A stretch of 8,779 bases of DNA from Desulfobacteraceae bacterium (GTDB taxonomy: Bacteria > Desulfobacterota > Desulfobacteria > Desulfobacterales > Desulfosalsimonadaceae), in assembly GCA_003551985.1 (NCBI GenBank), contig PUOB01000077.1:1-8779 (forward strand), written 5' to 3'. The position numbers and the translations under genes are program-made. Positions within the stretch are counted from its first letter, which is position 1; each line of letters begins with the position of its first letter. Positions 1-6,509 of the stretch are shown in pieces. The notes under the pieces were generated by a model, which worked only from the letters and a program-made list of their open reading frames with translations, did not search any database and had not been told where the DNA came from.

Positions 1-58
1 CGGCTGCGATAAACAGGCAGATGACCGCAAATACGCATATAAATGGTGCCCTTTTCAT
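1..58 (-). CDS. Secreted protein start, probable periplasmic chaperone Skp/OmpH (partial)
   Basis: Only the first 19 codons are present; the gene runs off the left edge. The visible peptide, MKRAPFICVFAVICLFIAA, is a signal peptide: a K/R-containing start followed by a hydrophobic core. A strong ribosome binding site, AGGAGAGG (minus strand, 70 to 63), lies 4 nt before the ATG at 58-56, which fixes the start. Identity is inferred from position: in many Gram-negative genomes the gene directly after bamA encodes the OmpH/Skp chaperone, which holds unfolded outer-membrane proteins in the periplasm and delivers them to BamA. Nothing beyond the signal peptide is visible, so another exported protein remains possible. 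It is separated from bamA by 313 bp containing a repeat element, so it may have its own promoter. Confidence 0.6.
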   Translation of the reverse strand, partial: MKRAPFICVFAVICLFIAA

Positions 59-112
59 TATTCCTCTCCTGGAAATAAAATAATACGTGCCGCCCTGCCA
101 TTTTTCTTTTTG

Positions 113-141
113 TCAATAGATGACGGCTTCGTAAAAAGTCC
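113..141 (+). repeat. Direct repeat copy 1 (left element end)
   Basis: This 29-bp stretch matches 270-298 at 25 of 29 positions in the same orientation. The first 12 bases, TCAATAGATGAC, are identical in both. It includes the left terminal arm of the palindromic element plus 6 bp of flank. Confidence 0.75.
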
Positions 142-273
142 AATATCTGCGTTACGCGCAATTTCTCAGAATTTCACGTACGCTAAGTACTCTGTATTCT
201 TCGAAATTACGCAAGCCTTGATCTTGAACTTTTTACTTTGCCGTCCAAAAGCGACTTTTTACGAGACTATCAA
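119..273. repeat. Nested palindromic MITE/REP-like element
   Basis: The ends are imperfect inverted repeats: GATGACGGCTTCGTAAAAAG from 119 on the plus strand, and GATAGTCTCGTAAAAAGTC read inward from about 271 on the minus strand. Inside lies a second inverted pair, 156-172 against 196-212, matching at 14 of 17 positions. At the centre GTAC at 178-181 faces GTAC at 187-190. The whole unit can therefore fold into one long cruciform or hairpin. It has no coding capacity. This is the architecture of a non-autonomous miniature transposable element or a large REP/BIME-type repeat. The exact outer boundaries are uncertain because the flanks repeat too. Confidence 0.7.
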
Positions 274-295
274 TAGATGACAGTCTCGTAAAAAG
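255..295. repeat. Perfect 14-bp stem hairpin between bamA and skp
   Basis: CTTTTTACGAGACT (255-268) and AGTCTCGTAAAAAG (282-295) are exact reverse complements around a 13-nt loop. The hairpin forms from the right arm of the palindromic element and the adjacent extra end. It would be present in a bamA-skp readthrough transcript. The base of the stem is A/T-rich and no T-tract follows, so a classical intrinsic terminator is not supported. Confidence 0.7.
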
Positions 296-298
296 CCC
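270..298 (+). repeat. Direct repeat copy 2 (extra element end)
   Basis: A second copy of the element's left end, 25 of 29 identical to 113-141, sits directly beyond the element's right arm with a 157-bp period. It is not followed by another full element: past 298 the sequence diverges. This suggests a truncated neighbouring copy or a duplicated end. Confidence 0.7.
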
Positions 299-371
299 GG
301 AATGCAGGCTTGTGCAACCCTTGAAGAACGGTAGGGGCAAACACCCCATGGTGAATCAGGACAGGATGGCA

Positions 372-2627
372 TCAAAATGCGCCGCCGATGGAAAACTCCC
401 ATCTGCCGGTATCCTCGTCTTCCTTCCGGTCGAGAATGTAACCTCTTTCGAGGCGGATTGGGCCAAGGGGTGAAAACCACCGGATACCGAAGCCGGCACT
501 TTTTCTCAGGTTGTCGAGTTCGATGCTTTCCCCTGATTTATATACATCACCCGTGTCATGGAACACAACCCCCATTAAACCGGCCTGGCGAATAAGCGGA
601 AAAATCAGCTCGGCGTTGAACTGAACATATTGTTCCCCGCCGACCTTCTGGGTAAATACCTCCCCGCCATCTTCAAATTCTTGCGTTGCGGAAACGCCCC
701 GCCAGTCAAATCCGCGCATGGTATTGATGCCCCCCAGGTAAAACTTTTCATAGTCGGGCAGAAACCCCCTGGCTTCCCGCACATAACCGCCTTCCGCGTT
801 CAAGAAAAACACGAACTCCCATACCAGGGGAAAGTAGCGGCCAAGCTGAAGCTCGAATTTGTCGAACCCGACGTCCCCGCCCAAACCGGCAAGCTCGTAG
901 CTGAAGCGATGTCGCGAGCCTTCACTGGGGTTGATCCGGCGGTCACGGCTGTCGTAGCTGAGTCCCTGGGTCATGCTGACCGTCCTGAAAGCCCCTTCGT
1001 CTATAACGTCTTCGTAGATGAGGCTGACGCCGCTGATCTTACTGTAATCATGGCTATACGAGATAAACGCGCGGGTAAAATCGTATACCGGGTAAGAAAA
1101 CCTGAGCTGCCCGCCCCTGGAGTCCCTTTCATAATCGTCATAGTCCCGCTCCCAGCTATAGATGCTGGCCCTGGCTGAAAGGGGAATGTCAAACAGCCAC
1201 GGTTCGGTGAAGGAGAAGGAAAACTGCTGGGATTGTCCGCCCACCTGTCCCCGTAACTCCACGATCTGCCCGCGGCCCAGAAAATTTCTTTCCTCTACGG
1301 ACGTCATCACGTAGACACTGTCAATCGCACTGTACCCGGCACCGAAGCTGAAACTCCCGGTCGGCTTCTCCTTGACGTCGATTTCCAGGTTCATCCGGTC
1401 GGGCGCATCGCCGGGCAGCGTTTGCACATCTATGTCTTCAAAGTAATCCAACCGGTAGAGGTTGCGCACGGAGCGTTGAAGGCCGCTGGCGCTGTAGAGC
1501 CCTTGTTCATGAACGTGCAGTTCCCGGCGAATCACCTTGTCCCGGGTTTTGGTGTTGCCGACGATATTGATTTCATCAAAATGCACGGGCTGGTTTTTCC
1601 GAATGTTGAAAAACAGGTCGATTTCTTCCTTTTCCGGATGCTTGCGGGTCTCGGGATAAATTTCGGCCATGGCATACCCCTGGTCCGCATACAGGTCCGT
1701 AAGCCTCATGATATCTTCCCTTAACACCGCCTGGTTGAAATAATCCTCCTGGTCAATGGCGATCATTTCCAGCAAATCCTCACGCGGGATGATCTTGTCA
1801 CCCTGGATATCCACGCTGCCCATTTCAAAACGGGGGCCTTCCTCGATCCTGATGGTGATGAATATATCGTCACCGTCAAAGGTGACTTCCGGTTCGGCCA
1901 CCCGCGCCTCGGCATACCCCCTGCTGTAATAAAACTGGGTCAGTCGCATGACGTCCTGCTCCAGGACATCCGGGTTCAACTCGCCGGACCGGGTGAGCCA
2001 GGAAAAAAATCCCCTTTCAGAAGTTTCCATCACTTTTTTCAAGGCTTTATCGTCAAAATCGCGGTTTCCCCGGATTTCTATTTCCTTGATCCGAACCTTG
2101 CGCCCCTCATCGATCACGAATTCGAGATTCCCCTGGTTCTGGGGCAATTCCTCGATTTCATAGGAAACCGATACATTGTGATAATTCTTCTCCTTGTAGA
2201 GGGATTCAATGCGGCGGACATTTCTGTTGATACGGTAAATATTAAGGATGGAGCCGGTTGAGATGTCGATGTTGTCCATCAGCTCGTCGTCGTCGTACGC
2301 CCTGTTTCCGGAAAAATTGATTTCCCGCACCGTGGGCTTTTCCTTGACCTTAAAAATGACGACATTACCGTCTTCCGTTTCCTCGAGGCGTACCTCGACA
2401 TCATCGAAATACCCCATCTCATAGATCGCCGTCAAATCTTCGGACAGGGCATCGGCATCGTAGGCATCCCCCGCCTCTGTCTGCAGAACCCTGGCAATGG
2501 CGGCATCTTCTATCCGTTGGTTGCCTTCTATAACGACGGACTTGACAATCCCGCTTCCGGAGGCAAAAGCGCCCCCGATAAAAACCGTCAAGCCAACTGC
2601 CAGAAAAAATCCAATACGTAAAAGCAT
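372..2627 (-). CDS. bamA: Outer membrane protein assembly factor BamA
   Basis: Essential core of the BAM complex, which folds and inserts beta-barrel proteins into the outer membrane. The 751-aa length is slightly below the ~810 of E. coli. A signal peptide (about 1-22, cleavage probably after AFA) is followed by five POTRA repeats at about 26-96, 97-176, 177-263, 264-343 and 345-420, each opening with a V/I-x-I/F-x-G-N/D pattern such as VVIEGN, INFSGN, IEIRGN, VDIQGD and INIVGN. The barrel fills about 421-751 and contains the Omp85 loop-6 motif as MRGF (637-640). It ends in the expected aromatic C-terminal residue (SIGGAF). The start is 26 bp after lolD; the upstream SD (GAGCGGA) is weak, suggesting coupling to lolD translation. 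An Arg-Gly-Tyr replaces the more usual aromatic/acidic residue before GY in the LGPIRLE strand. Identification is secure. Confidence 0.97.
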   Translation of the reverse strand: MLLRIGFFLAVGLTVFIGGAFASGSGIVKSVVIEGNQRIEDAAIARVLQTEAGDAYDADALSEDLTAIYEMGYFDDVEVRLEETEDGNVVIFKVKEKPTVREINFSGNRAYDDDELMDNIDISTGSILNIYRINRNVRRIESLYKEKNYHNVSVSYEIEELPQNQGNLEFVIDEGRKVRIKEIEIRGNRDFDDKALKKVMETSERGFFSWLTRSGELNPDVLEQDVMRLTQFYYSRGYAEARVAEPEVTFDGDDIFITIRIEEGPRFEMGSVDIQGDKIIPREDLLEMIAIDQEDYFNQAVLREDIMRLTDLYADQGYAMAEIYPETRKHPEKEEIDLFFNIRKNQPVHFDEINIVGNTKTRDKVIRRELHVHEQGLYSASGLQRSVRNLYRLDYFEDIDVQTLPGDAPDRMNLEIDVKEKPTGSFSFGAGYSAIDSVYVMTSVEERNFLGRGQIVELRGQVGGQSQQFSFSFTEPWLFDIPLSARASIYSWERDYDDYERDSRGGQLRFSYPVYDFTRAFISYSHDYSKISGVSLIYEDVIDEGAFRTVSMTQGLSYDSRDRRINPSEGSRHRFSYELAGLGGDVGFDKFELQLGRYFPLVWEFVFFLNAEGGYVREARGFLPDYEKFYLGGINTMRGFDWRGVSATQEFEDGGEVFTQKVGGEQYVQFNAELIFPLIRQAGLMGVVFHDTGDVYKSGESIELDNLRKSAGFGIRWFSPLGPIRLERGYILDRKEDEDTGRWEFSIGGAF

Positions 2628-2653
2628 AAATATTCGTCCGCTCGATTATTTTG

Positions 2654-3424
2654 TTACGCCATATCCACGAGCTTTCCATCGTCAATGGTCATGGATCGCT
2701 GCATACACCTTGCCAGCTTCATGTTATGGGTGACGACCACCATCGTCATCTGCATTTCCCGGTTGAGGTCCACAAGAAATTCATGAATCTGGTCCGAATT
2801 TCTGCTGTCGAGGTTGCCGGTGGGTTCATCCGCGAGGAAAATCCGGGGATTCATGACCAGGGCACGGGCCAGTGCCACCCGCTGCTGCTCTCCGCCGGAA
2901 AGATCGTTGACCCGGTGGTAAAGACGGTCCTTCAAACCGACGCGCACCAGGATCGCCTCGGCTTCCGGCGCTATGGCCGGCTTTGCCACCCCGGCAATAA
3001 ATCCGGGTATCATGACATTTTCCAGGGCTGTAAACTCGGCAAGAAGGTAATGAAACTGGAACACGAAGCCGATAGTCGTGTTTCTGAAATTTGCCAGGGC
3101 GCTGTTGCCCATGTCGAAAACATTTTTCCCTTTAAAGAAAAAATGCCCGCTATCCGGGGTGTCTAAGGCCCCCAGGATATGAAGGAGCGTGGACTTGCCG
3201 ATTCCGGACTCCCCGACCACCGCGATACTTTCGCCCTGGTTTATTGAAAGATCGGCGCCTTTTAAAATTTCAATCGGGCTGCTATTATACTCATACCCCT
3301 TGGAAACCTTTGCCAGGCGTATAAGCGGCTCGTCAGCCGGAGATGACCCCGGGGATAACCCCGGCGATGACCCCGGTGCGTTTTCCATCCCCCGCTTTTT
3401 GGCCGTAAGTGTTGAATTATCCAT
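2654..3424 (-). CDS. lolD: Lipoprotein-releasing ABC transporter ATPase LolD
   Basis: ATPase that powers extraction of outer-membrane lipoproteins from the inner membrane and their handover to LolA. The 256 residues contain all ABC motifs: Walker [10 protein letters not shown] (71-79), Q-loop Gln123, signature LSGGEQQR (175-182), Walker B IFLADE (195-200), D-loop region GNLD and H-loop His233. The family core begins near residue 33 ([12 protein letters not shown]), so the first ~30 residues are an extension containing [12 protein letters not shown], encoded by three 12-bp DNA repeats. The ATG at 3424 overlaps the end of lolC by 8 nt (ATGGATAA), which favours this start by translational coupling. 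An internal Met13 is an alternative. The MacB-type ATPases share these motifs, but adjacency to a LolC-type permease and bamA supports LolD. Confidence 0.95.
   Translation of the reverse strand: MDNSTLTAKKRGMENAPGSSPGLSPGSSPADEPLIRLAKVSKGYEYNSSPIEILKGADLSINQGESIAVVGESGIGKSTLLHILGALDTPDSGHFFFKGKNVFDMGNSALANFRNTTIGFVFQFHYLLAEFTALENVMIPGFIAGVAKPAIAPEAEAILVRVGLKDRLYHRVNDLSGGEQQRVALARALVMNPRIFLADEPTGNLDSRNSDQIHEFLVDLNREMQMTMVVVTHNMKLARCMQRSMTIDDGKLVDMA
3342..3377. repeat. Three tandem 12-bp repeats in the lolD 5' end
   Basis: GATGACCCCGGG, GATAACCCCGGC and GATGACCCCGGT lie head to tail. Units differ at one internal base and at the last base. Since 12 bp is a multiple of three, copy changes would keep the frame and only lengthen or shorten the Pro/Gly/Ser linker before the LolD ATPase domain. 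Confidence 0.9.
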
Positions 3425-4652
3425 ATCGGATCGCCTCCACGGGGTTCAGCCGGGACGCTTTGTGCGCCGGGTAGAGGGTGGCCAGAAAACAAATGACCAT
3501 CGCCGCACCGATAATGGTCAGCACATCGAAGAGCTCGATTTGCACCGGAATCGATGTAAAATAATAAACGTCGCCGGGAAGTTCAATGAATTTATAATGC
3601 TTGAGCAGCAGCCCCCCGGTAATGCCCAGCACGGTTCCCAGAAACGTGCCCACGGCGCCGATGATCATCCCCTTGAATACGAATATCTTCCGGATGCTTT
3701 GATCGGTCGCCCCCATCGCCTTTAATATGGCTATATCCCTGGTTTTGCTCATCACCAGCATAATAAGGGTGCTGGCGATATTAAACGCGGCCACCAGGAC
3801 AATCAGGATCAAAATGATAAACATGACCTCTTTTTCCAGTTTCAAGGCCTGAAAAAAATTCTTGTGCAATTCCATCCAGTCAACAGACCGGTAGGAAAAC
3901 CCCAAATGCTCGCTTATCCGGGATGAAACCCCATCAGCCTGGTAAATGTCGTCGATTTTGACGCCGATACCCGAGACGCTGTCGCCCGTATTCAAGAGAT
4001 TCTGGGCGGATTCCAGGTGGATGTAGGCAAGGGATGCGTCGTATTCATGAAACCCCGATGCAAATACGCCCGTAACCTCGAAGCGGCTCATGGCCGGCAT
4101 ATGCCCGCCCGGGGACAGGATGCCGCGCTGGGAAATAATATATATGCTGTCTCCAGGGCTTACCCCCAGCCTGTTGGCAAGATTTTCCCCCAAAACGAGG
4201 CCCGGCACCCGGTGACCGGCTTCGGCCCCTTTGCCCGGCACGAGCTTTGCTTCCATCTCTTCGGAGGAAAGCCCCATTATTTCGGTGCCTTCGAAAGAAG
4301 GATCCAGCCCGCGAAGCATCGCCCCGGACATGCCCCCGGCCGATCTCAGCATCACCTGGGTTTCCATGAACGGAACAACCGACTGGACATCGAACCCCGT
4401 CTTGATTTCGTCGATTACCGACCGGTAGTTCTCAAACTGCTGACCGTGGTGTCGGATTACGATATGGGGTTCAACACCGAGGATTTTTGACTTGAAAAAG
4501 GATTCGGCGCCGGACATCACGGCAATCACGATAATAAGGGCCATTACCCCCACAGTGACGCCGGCCATGGAAAGCACGCTGATAAAAGAGATGAAGCCAT
4601 GCTTTTGCCTGGATCTCAGATACCGCGCACCGATAAAATATTCAAAGGACAT
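3417..4652 (-). CDS. lolC: Lipoprotein-releasing ABC transporter permease, LolC/LolE family
   Basis: Inner-membrane permease that with LolD releases lipoproteins to the carrier LolA. The 411 residues show the family layout: short cytoplasmic start MSFEYFIGARYLRSR, TM1 about 22-48, a large periplasmic MacB-like domain about 49-270, then TM2 276-300, TM3 327-352 and TM4 374-395 (FtsX-type domain). Family signatures include NIASTLIMLVMSKTRDIAIL with KAMGAT after TM2, and the C-terminal [12 protein letters not shown]. The ATG at 4652 is chosen because AGGGG lies 5 nt upstream and the protein then starts as the family does; an in-frame ATG at 4670 would add six residues. Only one permease gene is present here, so the transporter may use a homodimer instead of LolC plus LolE, unless another permease lies elsewhere. 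Confidence 0.93.
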   Translation of the reverse strand: MSFEYFIGARYLRSRQKHGFISFISVLSMAGVTVGVMALIIVIAVMSGAESFFKSKILGVEPHIVIRHHGQQFENYRSVIDEIKTGFDVQSVVPFMETQVMLRSAGGMSGAMLRGLDPSFEGTEIMGLSSEEMEAKLVPGKGAEAGHRVPGLVLGENLANRLGVSPGDSIYIISQRGILSPGGHMPAMSRFEVTGVFASGFHEYDASLAYIHLESAQNLLNTGDSVSGIGVKIDDIYQADGVSSRISEHLGFSYRSVDWMELHKNFFQALKLEKEVMFIILILIVLVAAFNIASTLIMLVMSKTRDIAILKAMGATDQSIRKIFVFKGMIIGAVGTFLGTVLGITGGLLLKHYKFIELPGDVYYFTSIPVQIELFDVLTIIGAAMVICFLATLYPAHKASRLNPVEAIRYG

Positions 4653-4656
4653 TTTC

Positions 4657-4676
4657 GCCCCTACGGGCATCCCCGT
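4657..4676 (-). promoter_or_regulatory. lolC ribosome binding site with two overlapping small stems
   Basis: The SD AGGGG (minus strand, 4662-4658) precedes the chosen lolC ATG. GCCC-GTAG-GGGC (4668-4657) can pair across the SD, while ACGGG-GATG-CCCGT (4676-4663) uses the same CCC and would free it. Stems are only 4 and 5 bp, so regulation is speculative; the SD itself is solid. Confidence 0.4.
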
Positions 4677-4692
4677 GCGATTTAATTCAGGT

Positions 4693-6219
4693 TTATTTTC
4701 GGTCCACCGGCTTTAAGTGCGGAAACAGTATCACATCACGTATGGAAGGCGAATCCGTCAAAAGCATCGCCAGCCGGTCGATGCCCACCCCCTCGCCGGC
4801 GGTGGGCGGCATTCCGTATTCGAGGGACTCGATATAATCCTCGTCAAGGGCGTAAACGGCGCCTTCTTCCATGTCCTTGTTTTCCATTTGCTGCAAAAAG
4901 CGATCTTTCTGATCGACCGGGTCGTTTAACTCCGAGAAACCGTTTGCAATTTCACGCCCAGCAATGAATAGTTCAAACCGGTCGGCGATATCGGGGTTTT
5001 CCCGGCTTCTTCGCGACAGGGGCGAGACTTCCACCGGATATTGGGTGATAAACGTCGGTTGTATCAAATGGGGCTCCACCAGGTTGTCGAAAAGTTTGGT
5101 AATCAGCTTTCCATGGCCCACCGGCGTCCCGTCGCCCCCTGTCGCTTTAATGCCTTTTTCCGCGGCAAAATCTCTTAATTTCCGGGGATCGCCTGTCATT
5201 TCCGGATCAACCCCCCCGATCGATTCAAGGGCGTCCAACAGGGTCATGCGGCGCCATTTTCCGCCGAAATCGATCTCCACCCCCTGGTATGTCACCCGGC
5301 TCGTACCGCAGACCTCAACCGCAACGCGGGCGACCATCTCTTCAGTCAGGGCCATCAAATCTTCGTAAGTGGCATAGGCCTGGTAAAACTCGAGCATGGT
5401 GAATTCTGGGTTATGCTGGGTGGATATCCCTTCATTTCTGAAATTGCGGTTGATTTCAAAAACCCGCTCAAAACCACCCACCACCAGCCGCTTCAGGTAC
5501 AACTCCGGTGCGATGCGCAAATAAAGGTCAATCCCCAGTGCATTGTGATGCGTCTTGAACGGCCGGGCATCCGCGCCTCCCGGTATCGCCTGCATCATCG
5601 GGGTTTCCACCTCCATGAAATCCTTTTCGCCTAAAAATTTGCGAATAGCGGCCACCAAACGGGTTCTTTTCGTAAAAACCGCCCGGGTATCCGGATTCAT
5701 GACAAGATCCAGGTACCTCTGGCGATATCGTTTTTCAGGATCCTTTAACCCATGAAATTTTTCCGGCAAAGGGCGATAGGATTTCGCCAGCAGCCGGAAA
5801 TCCTCCGCAAGAATGGTTGTCTCCCCGGTTTTTGTTGTGAACAGCGAGCCCTCGACCCCTATGAAATCGCCGATATCAAGCTTCTTGAAAAAGCCGTAAA
5901 GCGCCTCGCCGACCTTATCCTGGCGAATATACGCCTGCATCTGCCCGGTGCGATCCCTGAGCCGTATAAAAGAAGACTTTCCGAAGCGGTTGATCGCCAT
6001 GATCCGGCCCGCTATTGCGACGGTCCCCACCCGGGCGAACAAGTCCGCTTCCGGGGTCCCGGATTCCGGGGTGTCGCCTCCGATCCCGGAGGCGGCTTCA
6101 AAAACGCTTTCCACCGTGTGGGTGACATCAAAATCATTGGGAAAAAGGTCGGTGCCTATCCGCTTTAATTCATCGATCTTTTCACGGCGCTTTTCAATCA
6201 CATCCCTTGGCTCTTCCAT
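4693..6219 (-). CDS. lysS: Lysyl-tRNA synthetase, class II
   Basis: Cytoplasmic enzyme that charges tRNA-Lys with lysine using ATP. The 508 residues match the usual ~505. An N-terminal helix (REKIDELKRIG, 12-22, then PNDF) leads to the OB-fold anticodon-binding domain (about 66-145, with AGRIMAINRFGKSSFIRLRD). The class II catalytic core follows: motif 1 area FMEVETPMMQAIPGGADARPF (201-221), motif 2 FRNEGISTQHNPEFTMLE (260-277) and motif 3 GEGVGIDRLAMLL (475-487). The start at 6219 has AAGGAG 10 nt upstream and gives the family N-terminus; extending to the ATG at 6300 would add 27 unrelated residues running through repeat sequence. A Gly/Pro/Ser-rich stretch (about 43-60) separates the N-terminal helix from the OB fold. 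It is the first gene of the lysS-lolC-lolD-bamA run. Confidence 0.97.
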   Translation of the reverse strand: MEEPRDVIEKRREKIDELKRIGTDLFPNDFDVTHTVESVFEAASGIGGDTPESGTPEADLFARVGTVAIAGRIMAINRFGKSSFIRLRDRTGQMQAYIRQDKVGEALYGFFKKLDIGDFIGVEGSLFTTKTGETTILAEDFRLLAKSYRPLPEKFHGLKDPEKRYRQRYLDLVMNPDTRAVFTKRTRLVAAIRKFLGEKDFMEVETPMMQAIPGGADARPFKTHHNALGIDLYLRIAPELYLKRLVVGGFERVFEINRNFRNEGISTQHNPEFTMLEFYQAYATYEDLMALTEEMVARVAVEVCGTSRVTYQGVEIDFGGKWRRMTLLDALESIGGVDPEMTGDPRKLRDFAAEKGIKATGGDGTPVGHGKLITKLFDNLVEPHLIQPTFITQYPVEVSPLSRRSRENPDIADRFELFIAGREIANGFSELNDPVDQKDRFLQQMENKDMEEGAVYALDEDYIESLEYGMPPTAGEGVGIDRLAMLLTDSPSIRDVILFPHLKPVDRK

Positions 6220-6243
6220 TTTATATATATGCTCCTTCAAGAC

Positions 6244-6274
6244 GATCTCGTAAAAAATCATTTTTCGACGGCAA
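6244..6274 (+). repeat. Degenerate one-ended copy of the palindromic element in the lysS leader
   Basis: Aligned with the reverse complement of 238-268 (the element's right end), 25 of 31 bases match, including TCTCGTAAAAA and GACGGCAA. No matching opposite arm is present nearby. The copy starts about 25 bp upstream of the lysS start codon and is transcribed with lysS. Confidence 0.6.
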
Positions 6275-6304
6275 CCCCGCCATGAGCCTCTGTCTGCCAA
6301 GCAA

Positions 6305-6319
6305 TCAAAAGGCTTTTGA
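6305..6319. promoter_or_regulatory. 15-bp palindrome, possible operator
   Basis: TCAAAAG-G-CTTTTGA is a perfect 7+7 dyad with a single central base. It lies just downstream of the lysS promoter candidate. The spacing is too tight for an RNA hairpin to use all pairs, so a dimeric protein site is the more natural reading, but chance cannot be excluded. Confidence 0.25.
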
Positions 6320-6325
6320 ACGCCC

Positions 6326-6354
6326 TTGCTATCTTATATACAGGACAATGTCAA
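6326..6354 (-). promoter_or_regulatory. Candidate lysS-operon promoter
   Basis: On the minus strand a consensus -35 TTGACA (6354-6349) is followed by an A/T-rich TATATAAGAT (6340-6331). The good TATAAG starts only 10 nt after the -35; at the normal 15-17 nt the hexamers are poor (GATAGC, ATAGCA, TAGCAA). The location, about 110 nt upstream of lysS and after the pilS-distal hairpins, is sensible for an operon promoter. Confidence 0.35.
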
Positions 6355-6391
6355 GCTTTCCGGGCAGGCATCACGAATGCCGCAAACCTTA

Positions 6392-6435
6392 GTGGACCCG
6401 GACACAAATACAGTGGCATTCGTGTCCGGAACCAC
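6392..6435 (-). repeat. Long dyad / hairpin between pilS and lysS
   Basis: Arms 6435-6418 and 6409-6392 form an 18-position stem with an 8-nt loop. On the minus-strand RNA there is one mismatch and two G-U pairs; the core CCGGACAC pairs perfectly. No T-run follows, so it is not a standard intrinsic terminator. It could be a transcript-end structure, an operator or a small palindromic repeat. Confidence 0.65.
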
Positions 6436-6482
6436 TTCGCACATATTTTGCAGCCACTGGATCTGAATGGGGATTGACCGTC

Positions 6483-6509
6483 TCCCGGGCCCATTCAACC
6501 GGCCCGGGA
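6483..6509 (-). terminator. GC-rich hairpin over the pilS stop codon, U-less terminator candidate
   Basis: TCCCGGGCC and GGCCCGGGA are exact 9-bp inverted repeats around a 9-nt loop, and the TGA stop of the kinase gene (6497-6495) lies inside the loop. The stem is very stable but no T-tract follows on either strand. It may contribute to ending the pilC-pilS transcript or protect its 3' end; termination is inferred only. Confidence 0.4.

Larger units (their letters stand above)
59..371. other. Intergenic region bamA-skp, repeat-bearing
   Basis: A 313-bp gap with no supportable gene, in an otherwise tightly packed operon. Most of it (113-298) is repeat sequence described separately. Next to bamA a weak GGGG/CCCC stem with a 6-nt loop (334-347) lies in the transcribed strand without a following T-run, so I do not call it a terminator. 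Near the skp start the minus strand carries TTGACA (116-111) and TATTAT further on, but they are 25 nt apart, too far for a normal sigma70 promoter; TATTAT alone could act as a -10 with a poor -35. Confidence 0.7.
6220..6494. other. Intergenic region pilS-lysS, no gene seen
   Basis: A 275-bp non-coding stretch between the sensor kinase and lysS. In the direction of transcription it contains a large dyad (6435-6392), a competing arm (6381-6372), a TTGACA-based promoter candidate (6354-6349), a 15-bp palindrome TCAAAAGGCTTTTGA (6305-6319), a degenerate repeat end (6244-6274) and the lysS SD. No T-box, tRNA or small protein gene could be supported. Confidence 0.7.

Noticed and set aside
86..116. 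sigma70 promoter for skp using TTGACA and TATTAT
   Set aside because: The hexamers are 25 nt apart, and TTGACA overlaps the edge of the direct repeat, so it is likely incidental.
113..298. CRISPR-like array
   Set aside because: The repeats are inverted and nested, with only two direct copies 157 bp apart; no regular repeat-spacer pattern.
334..347. Terminator directly after bamA (GGGG/CCCC stem)
   Set aside because: Only a 4-bp stem and no T-tract in either direction.
630..1178. Plus-strand open frame of 182 codons inside bamA
   Set aside because: Antisense to the BamA barrel; no recognisable domain and explained by codon bias of bamA.
3189..3725. Plus-strand open frame of 178 codons across lolD/lolC
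   Set aside because: It is antisense to two clear genes with full motifs; its GDDP repeats are only the other strand of the lolD 12-bp repeats.
6220..6300. N-terminal extension of lysS to the ATG at 6300
   Set aside because: The extra 27 residues do not look like any LysRS N-terminus, run through repeat sequence, and a good SD sits just before the ATG at 6219.
6220..6494. T-box or amino-acid riboswitch controlling lysS
   Set aside because: No T-box consensus, specifier stem or terminator/antiterminator with U-tract could be seen; only generic dyads are present.
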